DNA from: Pseudooctadecabacter sp.
Lineage (GTDB): Bacteria; Pseudomonadota; Alphaproteobacteria; Rhodobacterales; Rhodobacteraceae
Assembly: GCF_020627745.1 (NCBI RefSeq)
Contig: NZ_JAHDGE010000004.1
Location: 48,606 to 95,181, forward strand
Length of the DNA stretch: 46,576 nt
Reading direction: 5' to 3'
The position numbers and the translations under genes were made by a program. Within the stretch, counting starts at the first letter, position 1. Each line of letters starts with the position of its first letter. Positions 39,921 through 46,576 of this stretch are shown here, one piece after another. The notes beneath the pieces were generated by a model. The model was not told where the DNA came from, ran no database searches, and saw only the letters and a program-made list of their open reading frames with translations.

Positions 39921-40805
39921 CTAACCTGTCTTTTTGTACCGCGCCTCAAACTCCCGGCCCAACCCGGTCGTTTTTATCGGCTTTGGCGACAAGTCATAAG
40001 TGGCTTTGCGCAGGAAATCCATGCAGCTTTTGGGGTCGGACTTGTGGGCGTCCAAATCCGCCTTCGGAATGGGCTTACCGATGACGATGTTCACATCAGA
40101 CCCGACGCGCGCGCGAAATTCGCGGATCAGCAACCCCATGCGCAGGGTCTGCGACACTTGGCTGGCCAGCTGGAACAGACGGCTGTTGGACCCGTCAAAG
40201 AAGACAGGCACAACCGTAGCACCACTTTTGGACACCATTTTGGCGGTGAAATTACGCCACTGCGGGTCCAGCGGCGTTGAAAACGCGCGGGCCGAGGTGC
40301 TGACCGTGCCGCCCGGAAACACCCCCATAGCGCCGCCTTCGGCCAGATACCGCAACGCATCGCGCCGCGTCTCAAGGTTGAGTTTTGCGGCTTCTTTGGT
40401 GTCATCGAACGAAATGGGCAGGATCACGCGGTCCAGATCGGCGGATTTGCGAAACACCGAATTGGCGAGAATCCTGAAATCCCCGCCCCGACGTTCAGAC
40501 AAAATGCGCCCCAGCATCAGCCCGTCCAGAATGCCGTAGGGATGGTTCGCCACCAAAATCAAAGGCCCCTCAGTGGGAATATGATCCAGCGATCCGCCAA
40601 CCACATTCAGCCGCAGCTTGAACCGGTCGCACATGACGGCCCAGAAATCCGCACCCTCCGCGACTTCGGCGTCATAGCCTTTGGCTTTGCGGATCAAACG
40701 CAAGCGGCCGGTGGAATTCTCCATCACCCGAATAACCGCCCGCGCGCGGCGGCTTGCCCCAGAATGGGCGTAGGAAATATCGCGGGCGATGTGGCGTGTC
40801 GTCAT
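39921..40805 (-). CDS. Lysophospholipid acyltransferase family protein
   Basis: A 294-residue protein of the PlsC-like/hemolysin-type acyltransferase group. The catalytic block NHPYGILDGLMLG gives an HX5D spacing, seen in the hemolysin/OlsA-like branch rather than in classical PlsC (HX4D). GVFPGGTVS is the acceptor-binding motif. It probably acylates a lysolipid or hydroxy-acyl amino acid lipid at the inner membrane; the substrate is uncertain and no olsB is in the window. ATG 40805 follows GAGGA; the frame is open to 40829. Confidence 0.85.
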   Translation of the reverse strand: MTTRHIARDISYAHSGASRRARAVIRVMENSTGRLRLIRKAKGYDAEVAEGADFWAVMCDRFKLRLNVVGGSLDHIPTEGPLILVANHPYGILDGLMLGRILSERRGGDFRILANSVFRKSADLDRVILPISFDDTKEAAKLNLETRRDALRYLAEGGAMGVFPGGTVSTSARAFSTPLDPQWRNFTAKMVSKSGATVVPVFFDGSNSRLFQLASQVSQTLRMGLLIREFRARVGSDVNIVIGKPIPKADLDAHKSDPKSCMDFLRKATYDLSPKPIKTTGLGREFEARYKKTG

Positions 40806-40873
40806 GGTGTTCCTCGGGCTGCGCGTCATTTAGGCGGTCCATTGATGAATATCCAGCGGATGTAACAGTCAGA

Positions 40874-43800
40874 TTACTCCGCTGCCGCACGGGTTTCGGG
40901 CGCCCGCAGTACCGCCAACAACTCCTCCCGCCGTTTGGCCGCCTTGGCTGCGTTGGCCAGCTTCACCGGACCAAAGCCACGGATATCCAGCGGCAAGCGC
41001 GCCAGAGCAATCGCGGCCTCGGCGGTATCTGGGCGCATAATGCGCAGCACCTCGGCCATGTCGGCCTCATACTCCGCGATCAGCGCCCGTTCCATCCGGC
41101 GTTCATCCGTGCGCCCGAAGACATCCCACCGCGTGCCGCGCAGACGTTTCAGCCGTGCGAGCAGCGGGAACAGCCGCGCGGTCAGTTTGGGCATGGCAAA
41201 TTTGCGCGGCCGCCCGTTTGACCCCATGGGTGACATCATCGGCGGGGCCAGATGGTGGGTCAGTTTCAGATCACCGTCAAATTCGGCCGCCGCCTTGGCG
41301 CGGGTGTCCACCAACAGCCGCGCAACCTCATATTCGTCTTTGTAGGACAACAGCTTATGGTATCCCAGGGCCACTGCTTCCCGCAGGTCATCGTCAAACT
41401 GCGCCACAAAATCGCTGTACCGTTTGGCGTAATCCGCATCTTGATATTGGGTCAGATGGTCGACCCGGAAGGCGATTTTTTCGTCCAGAGTTTTGGGCTT
41501 TTCAACCACCACCGGGTTCAGGACCGAGGCTGCCTGATCAGGAAACGCCACCGCCCAGCGGCCATATTCAAACGCCTGTTTGTTGCGCTCAACTGCTGTG
41601 CCGTTCAATTCAATCGCGCGCAAGATCGCGTCAAACGACACAGGGACAGCACCTTGCTGCCATGCGGCGCCAAAGATCATCATGTTGGAATAGATCGCAT
41701 CCCCCATCAGCGCGCGCGCAAGATCCGACGCGTCAAACATCACCAACCCATCCTTCAGGCGTGCCTGCAACGTCAATGCCAGCCGGTCTGCGGGGAGTTT
41801 GAATTCCGTGTCCCGCGTGAAATCGCCGGTGATGATCTCATGGGCGTTGACCACACCTTTGGTGCGGCCCGTGGTCATCAGACCCAGCGTTTTGGCCCCG
41901 GCAGAGACGACCAAATCGCCACCAATCAACGTGTCACATTCCCCCGTAGATACACGGATCGCATTGATATCGCTTGCGTTCTCAGCCAAGCGGCAATGGA
42001 TGTGCACCGCGCCGCCCTTTTGCGCCAGCCCTGCCATTTCCATCATACCGGCGGCCTTGCCGTCCACGTGCGCGGCCATGGCCAGCACTGCGCCGATGGT
42101 CACAACACCCGTGCCGCCCACCCCGGTGATCACGACGTTATGGGTGCCTTGAATGGTCGGCAATACGGGGTCCGGCAGCTCCGGCACCTCCACTGCGGTG
42201 GTGGCTGCCTTTTTCATCACCGCCCCTTCGACGGTCACAAAGGACGGGCAAAACCCGTTGACGCAGGAAAAGTCCTTGTTGCACGACGACTGGTCAATCG
42301 CCCGTTTGCGGCCCAGTTCCGTTTCAACGGGCACGATGGACACGCAATTGGATTGCACCCCGCAATCGCCGCAGCCTTCACAGACGTCGGTGTTGATAAA
42401 CACCCGTTTGTCAGGGTCGGGAAACTGGCCGCGCTTGCGGCGGCGGCGCTTTTCGGCGGCACAGGTTTGCACATAAACAAGGACCGATACGCCCTTGATC
42501 TTGCTCATCTTCTTTTGAACGTCATCCAGCCGGTCACGGGTGGCAATCGACACGGCGGCGGGAATTTTCGAAAGGTCCAAACCCTCTTTGGGATCATGCA
42601 CCAGATGGACGTTTTGCACCCCCATAGCCAACACCTCACGGCAAATCTGGTCGGCGGTCAGCCCGCCGTCATTGCCCTGCCCGCCGGTCATGGCCACCGC
42701 GTCGTTGTACAGCACTTTATAGGTGATGTTCGTGCCCGCCATCAGCGCAAAGCGGATGGCCTGCACGCCGGAGTGGTTGTACGTCCCGTCGCCCAAATTC
42801 TGGAACACATGGTCGCGGGTGGAAAACGGCGCCTCGCCCACCCAATTGGCCCCCTCGCCACCCATCTGTGTGGACCCGATCGTGTCGCGGTCCATCCATT
42901 GCACCATGTAGTGACAGCCGATGCCCGCATAAGCGCGGTCGCCCTCGGGCACGCGGGTTGAGGAATTGTGCGGACAGCCCGAACAGAAATAGGGCAGCCG
43001 TGCCGCGATTTCCTCGGCGTTGTCGGCGCGTTTGGCCTCTGCCAGCTTGGCCAGCCCGCCCTCAATCGCGTCGGTGCCGCAGCCCTCTTCGATCAGAATC
43101 GCGCCCAGCTTTTCGGCGATCCACACGGGATCAAGGGCATAGCGCGTGGGGAACAATTCAACCTGTCGGCCATTTTCCCAACTGTCGCCCTTGTGCCAGC
43201 CATAGACCCGCCGGCCGCCTCGGTCGTCAAAAATGGCTTCCTTAATCTGCACTTCGATCAGCTTGCGCTTTTCTTCGACCACGACGATTAAATCCAGATC
43301 GGCCGCCCAGTCGTGAAAACTCTCAGCATCCAACGGCCAGACCTGCCCCACCTTGTAGGTGGTGATGCCCAGCCGCGCGGCCTCGGCCTCATCCACGCCC
43401 AACAGGGACAGCGCATGGTTAAGGTCCAGCCAGTTCTTGCCCGCCGCCACAAACCCGATCTTCGCGCCCTGTTTGGGCCAGACCACCTTGTCGATCCCGT
43501 TGGCGCGGGCAAAGGCCTCAGCGGCAAAGCGTTTGTGGTCAATCATCCGCGCCTCTTGTGCGACGGGGGTGTCCACGACACGGATGTGCAACCCGTCCTC
43601 GGGCATCTCAAACTCAGGGTCTTCAAAAGACAAACGGTGCGGGTCGCCATTCACCACCGATGTGACCTCGATGGTGTCTTTCATGGTCTTCAGCCCCACC
43701 CAGACACCGGCAAACCGCGACAGCGCGTAGGCGTAAAGGCCCATGTCCAACACCTCCTGCACGCCAGCGGGCGACACGATCGGCATATAGGCATCGACCA

Positions 43801-44287
43801 TGGCCCAATCGGACTGGTGCAGGGTGGTGGAACTTTCGCCCGTGTGATCATCGCCCATGGCCATAACCACGCCCCCATGGGGCGATGTGCCCGCCATATT
43901 GGCATGCCGCATCACATCGCCGGACCGGTCCACACCTGGCCCCTTGCCGTACCACAGACCAAAGACACCATCATGGGTGCCTTCCCCGCGCATCTGCGCC
44001 TGTTGCGTGCCCCACAGGGCTGTGGCCGCCAGATCCTCGTTCAATCCAGGCTGAAATTTTACATCCGCCTCCGCCAGCTGTTTGGCCGCCCTCTCCATCT
44101 GCATGTCCACGGCCCCCAAGGGCGAACCGCGATAGCCCGTGACATAACCCGCCGTGTTCAGACCCGCCGCGTCGTCCCGCGCTTTTTGCATCAACATCAA
44201 CCGGACAAGGGCCTGTGTGCCGTTCAGCAGCACCTGATCCTTCTCCAGATCGAACCGATCATTCAACGTAATATCCTGTCGGGTCAT
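40874..44287 (-). CDS. Fused indolepyruvate:ferredoxin oxidoreductase
   Basis: Oxidatively decarboxylates aryl-pyruvates from aromatic amino acids to aryl-acetyl-CoA, using thiamine diphosphate and ferredoxin. At 1137 residues it joins the alpha and beta (IorA/IorB) subunits. The N-terminal pyrimidine domain has TGYRGSPLGAVD. The TPP part has YCSGCPHNSS at about 433 and YNDAVAMTGGQGNDGG. Two cysteine clusters are at about 636 (CEGCGDCGVQSNC) and 667 (CNKDFSCVNGFCP), and the gamma-type domain with GVGGTGVVTIGAVLAMAAH follows at about 720. ATG 44287 follows GGGAGGTG. It diverges from a LysR gene. Confidence 0.93.
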   Translation of the reverse strand: MTRQDITLNDRFDLEKDQVLLNGTQALVRLMLMQKARDDAAGLNTAGYVTGYRGSPLGAVDMQMERAAKQLAEADVKFQPGLNEDLAATALWGTQQAQMRGEGTHDGVFGLWYGKGPGVDRSGDVMRHANMAGTSPHGGVVMAMGDDHTGESSTTLHQSDWAMVDAYMPIVSPAGVQEVLDMGLYAYALSRFAGVWVGLKTMKDTIEVTSVVNGDPHRLSFEDPEFEMPEDGLHIRVVDTPVAQEARMIDHKRFAAEAFARANGIDKVVWPKQGAKIGFVAAGKNWLDLNHALSLLGVDEAEAARLGITTYKVGQVWPLDAESFHDWAADLDLIVVVEEKRKLIEVQIKEAIFDDRGGRRVYGWHKGDSWENGRQVELFPTRYALDPVWIAEKLGAILIEEGCGTDAIEGGLAKLAEAKRADNAEEIAARLPYFCSGCPHNSSTRVPEGDRAYAGIGCHYMVQWMDRDTIGSTQMGGEGANWVGEAPFSTRDHVFQNLGDGTYNHSGVQAIRFALMAGTNITYKVLYNDAVAMTGGQGNDGGLTADQICREVLAMGVQNVHLVHDPKEGLDLSKIPAAVSIATRDRLDDVQKKMSKIKGVSVLVYVQTCAAEKRRRRKRGQFPDPDKRVFINTDVCEGCGDCGVQSNCVSIVPVETELGRKRAIDQSSCNKDFSCVNGFCPSFVTVEGAVMKKAATTAVEVPELPDPVLPTIQGTHNVVITGVGGTGVVTIGAVLAMAAHVDGKAAGMMEMAGLAQKGGAVHIHCRLAENASDINAIRVSTGECDTLIGGDLVVSAGAKTLGLMTTGRTKGVVNAHEIITGDFTRDTEFKLPADRLALTLQARLKDGLVMFDASDLARALMGDAIYSNMMIFGAAWQQGAVPVSFDAILRAIELNGTAVERNKQAFEYGRWAVAFPDQAASVLNPVVVEKPKTLDEKIAFRVDHLTQYQDADYAKRYSDFVAQFDDDLREAVALGYHKLLSYKDEYEVARLLVDTRAKAAAEFDGDLKLTHHLAPPMMSPMGSNGRPRKFAMPKLTARLFPLLARLKRLRGTRWDVFGRTDERRMERALIAEYEADMAEVLRIMRPDTAEAAIALARLPLDIRGFGPVKLANAAKAAKRREELLAVLRAPETRAAAE

Positions 44288-44343
44288 ACAGCACCTCCCA
44301 ATGCCTGATGTCGCGGCGCGGGTCCCGCCGCCTCCCCTCACCT

Positions 44344-44364
44344 TAGGTCAACAATTCTGACCTA
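44344..44364. promoter_or_regulatory. Operator-like palindrome between ior and LysR genes
   Basis: TAGGTCA-N7-TGACCTA is a perfect inverted repeat, 56 bases from the ior start and 100 bases from the LysR start. It contains the T-N11-A spacing of LysR-type boxes, so it is the best candidate site for the adjacent regulator. Confidence 0.65.
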
Positions 44365-44464
44365 CAAAGCGAATTTTGGCCTGACATCACGAACTGAAAC
44401 AGACATAAGGGGCGCGCAAGAGATGTAAAAATGTGAGCGGTACCAGATGCAACAAGGCTATCCG

Positions 44465-45370
44465 ATGGACTGGGACAAGTTACGAATCTTTCACGCTGTG
44501 GCCGCCGCCGGTTCGCTGACACATGCGGGCGATATCCTGCATCTGTCGCAATCCGCCGTCTCCCGCCAGATCCGCGCGCTGGAGGAATCACTGTCCACCG
44601 TGCTGTTTCATCGTCACGCCCGTGGGCTGATCCTCACTGAACAGGGGGAACTGCTGTTCGACGCCACCAAATCCATGTCCCGCCGTCTGGATGCCGCCTC
44701 TGCGCGGATCAAGGACAGTGCGGAGGAGGTTTTTGGCGAACTCAAAGTCACCACAACCACCGGCTTCGGCACCCTCTGGCTGGCCCCGCGCCTGCCTGCG
44801 CTTTATGAAAAATACCCCGATCTCAACATCGACCTGATGTTGGAGGAACGCGTACTGGACCTGCCCATGCGCGAAGCAGACGTCGCCATCCGCATGAAAG
44901 AACCCTCACAGGCAGATCTTATCCGCAAGAAACTGATGTCCGTGCGCATGCGCCTTTATGCGTCGCAAGAGTATCTGGACGCCTCAGGGACCCTTGATCA
45001 GATCGAGGACATCGGCCAGCACCGCCTGATCTGTCAGGCCCCCAGCGCGTTTCAGGTCTCTGCCGGGGCCACGTTGACGCAACATCTGCTCAGCTATGAC
45101 AAACCGCGCCTTTTGCATATGAACAACTACTTCGGGGTGTTGCAGGGTGTGCTCAGCAACCTCGGCATCGGTGTATTGCCCGATTACGTGACCGAAGACT
45201 TCCCTGCCCTCGTGCGCGTGCTGCCCGATCTGGAAAGCGGCGAAGTTCCGGTGTTCCTCGCCTATCCGGAAGAATTGCGTCAATCCAAACGCATCATGGC
45301 CTTCCGCGATTTTGTGCAGGACGAAATCATCGCCCACCGCAAACGCATCCGCGACGCAGCCTCCGGCTAG
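44465..45370 (+). CDS. LysR-family transcriptional regulator
   Basis: A 301-residue activator/repressor: helix-turn-helix at about 1-60 (MDWDKLRIFHAVAAAGSLTHAGDILHLSQSAVSRQIRALE, given here across several motifs) and a LysR substrate domain from about 90. Its ligand is unknown; the divergent ior gene suggests an aryl-pyruvate or aromatic amino acid. An earlier ATG at 44447 adds six residues; 44465 is chosen because it gives the common MDWDKLRIF start with AAGG seven bases before. The stop overlaps the convergent glycosyltransferase by four bases. Confidence 0.9.
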   Translation: MDWDKLRIFHAVAAAGSLTHAGDILHLSQSAVSRQIRALEESLSTVLFHRHARGLILTEQGELLFDATKSMSRRLDAASARIKDSAEEVFGELKVTTTTGFGTLWLAPRLPALYEKYPDLNIDLMLEERVLDLPMREADVAIRMKEPSQADLIRKKLMSVRMRLYASQEYLDASGTLDQIEDIGQHRLICQAPSAFQVSAGATLTQHLLSYDKPRLLHMNNYFGVLQGVLSNLGIGVLPDYVTEDFPALVRVLPDLESGEVPVFLAYPEELRQSKRIMAFRDFVQDEIIAHRKRIRDAASG

Positions 45371-46281
45371 GCGACTTTGGCCTGACAGTCCTCGTAAAGT
45401 TTCACAAAACCGGGACGGTCCATATAAAGCGGCTTACGTTTGCCCAATTCGACCAGTTGGGCATGCATGCCATGGGCATTCACAAACCGCCGCAGCACGT
45501 GGACAAAACGGGGCCGCAACTCGGGCGGAAATCCATCCCAGTTGGGCTCAAGCCCGCGCATGACCCCGAAATTCTGGATAATGCGCCACGATGACGCGCT
45601 GTCGTCCACGGTGTGTTCAAACAGCGGCTCATCCCCCACCAGTTCGGTGTTGTAGCGTTTGTAGACGCGGCTTTGCCACAGCTTCACGACGCTGTCCTCG
45701 CCCATCTCCTTGATCAGTCGGGCCAGCATATAGGGCCCGGCAAACTCCATGACCTGATAGACATCCGTCTTGTCGCGCAGGTTGCGCGCGGTGCCTTCCA
45801 TCATCGCACGGGCCAGCGGCGACTTGGGCGGCATGTACAAAAACCCGTTCATCACATCGCCCCGTTTGATCAGGCGGCGGCGGTTGTCGCGGAACACAAT
45901 CACCGGCTTGTCGCCCGTCAGGGGGCGCAAATCCCCCACGGGCAGCGTGTCTGCATCAATGTACCAGCCGCCATAGGCATAAAGCGCGGCCATGCGCACG
46001 ATGTCGGACCGGCAGGCAGGAATCCAGATATCGTCATAGGCCGCAGCGATCTCGGGCCAGTCGCGCGCCAACAGGTCGCGCCCGAATTCATCCGTCATCA
46101 GCGCAAAGGTCCAGTCAGGGTATGCGTCCATCGCAAACCGGATATTATCGTGAAACCGGTCCGACAGCGTATCCAGATTGTCCCAGAAATAGAACAGGTT
46201 AGGTGTGGATGTGTCCAGCAACCCCGCCTCTTGGTCCAAGTTGGACAGGATGGACCCGTCCTTCAAATCCAGTTTTGTCAT
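45367..46281 (-). CDS. GT32-type glycosyltransferase (OCH1/capsular sugar family)
   Basis: A 304-residue enzyme with the sugar-nucleotide-binding DXD motif (Asp109-Ala-Asp111) in LYAYGGWYIDADTLP. It is preceded by PACRSDIVRMAAL, the classic arrangement of the GT32 family. It has no signal peptide or membrane helix. It probably adds a hexose to a surface glycan or lipid, but no other polysaccharide gene is near and the acceptor is unknown. Confidence 0.85.
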   Translation of the reverse strand: MTKLDLKDGSILSNLDQEAGLLDTSTPNLFYFWDNLDTLSDRFHDNIRFAMDAYPDWTFALMTDEFGRDLLARDWPEIAAAYDDIWIPACRSDIVRMAALYAYGGWYIDADTLPVGDLRPLTGDKPVIVFRDNRRRLIKRGDVMNGFLYMPPKSPLARAMMEGTARNLRDKTDVYQVMEFAGPYMLARLIKEMGEDSVVKLWQSRVYKRYNTELVGDEPLFEHTVDDSASSWRIIQNFGVMRGLEPNWDGFPPELRPRFVHVLRRFVNAHGMHAQLVELGKRKPLYMDRPGFVKLYEDCQAKVA

Positions 46282-46547
46282 GATACGCCTTTTGCCCGTG
46301 ATCGGCCTTGCCAGCCGTTATCTGTTTTGCAAAGACTAGCCGCGAAACCCGCACCCGGCAAGCGCCGGATTTGCACGCTAAGGGCGATCTCGCCCGTATA
46401 TTATCAACCCGCCGTCGTGACCCATGTGCCACATGCATAGCGGCATTGCACTACATCTGGTGTATAAAGCTTGATCGACTCACGCCAGCCACTTATTTCA
46501 TCAGTCATGAGGCGACACGTTCGCTTTATACCTCCCTGTTGGACTTT
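46282..46547. other. Non-coding stretch at the right edge; possible small RNA
   Basis: No convincing gene. It has a perfect small palindrome GGGCGA-TC-TCGCCC (46382-46395) followed by TATATTAT, and leads to a strong rightward terminator. It also holds the promoter region of the leftward glycosyltransferase. A small RNA ending at the terminator is possible but I cannot place its start. Confidence 0.3.
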
Positions 46548-46576
46548 GCCGGGCCTTGTGCCCGGCTTTTCTTTTT
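46548..46576 (+). terminator. Strong rho-independent terminator at the right edge
   Basis: GCCGGGC-CTTGT-GCCCGGC, a perfect 7-bp GC stem, is followed by TTTTCTTTTT up to the window end. It faces rightward although the nearest rightward gene ends over 1.1 kb upstream, so the transcript it stops is unidentified. Confidence 0.9.

Overview
The window is a gene-dense stretch of high-GC chromosome from an alphaproteobacterium, most likely a marine member of the Rhodobacterales (Roseobacter group); I do not name a genus. The evidence is the alphaproteobacterial type of LexA box (GAAC-N7-GAAC), a Fur/Mur-type regulator without CxxC zinc motifs, the split trpE / trpGD / trpC order next to moaC-moeA-lexA, an adenosylcobalamin-dependent ribonucleotide reductase (NrdJ), a fused indolepyruvate:ferredoxin oxidoreductase, and a gene-transfer-agent type holin/muramidase pair inside a ccm cluster. 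I see 41 protein genes and one tRNA, no rRNA, no CRISPR, no insertion sequence or prophage, and no clearly broken gene.

Layout. 1-4996: fur/mur, an NYN-OST-HTH ribonuclease-like gene and an EamA transporter in an overlapping set, then enolase; after a terminator, a convergent FAD amine oxidase and a divergent DUF985 cupin gene. 4997-5551: non-coding, with a modular repeat array and tandem terminators. 5552-9217: nrdJ, with an NrdR box and a DnaA box in its long upstream region. 9778-12176: a small lipoprotein, tRNA-Pro(UGG), then leftward DUF192, a double cold-shock protein and pdxH. 12331-15000: fabI, gpt and an aminotransferase. 15073-24299: ppiD-trpE, an inserted leftward yibQ-like gene, then trpG-trpD-ung, a repeat array, and trpC-moaC; moeA and lexA follow, with comEC leftward. 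28445-31810: gltX, gltA and a GNAT gene. 31939-33651: an RTX-repeat protein and an enoyl-CoA hydratase. 33737-40805 (leftward): acyltransferase, murI, argC, ccmE, muramidase, holin, ccmF, ccmH. 40874-46281: fused indolepyruvate oxidoreductase with a divergent LysR regulator, and a GT32-type glycosyltransferase. The last 295 bases hold a strong terminator with no gene visible before it.

How parts fit. The trp genes convert chorismate to indole-glycerol phosphate but are broken up by ung, yibQ and repeats, so they are probably several transcripts. ccmE, ccmF and ccmH belong to cytochrome c maturation; between ccmE and ccmF sits a two-gene lysis cassette of the kind used to release gene transfer agents, bounded by GGTTAAC boxes upstream and a 12-bp hairpin downstream. 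A CceR-like palindrome lies before eno and everted half-sites of the same motif lie before gltA.

The least explained DNA is a family of 56/57-bp tandem units with changing but still pairing hairpin arms, found at three gene ends, plus a related composite hairpin between gpt and the aminotransferase gene.
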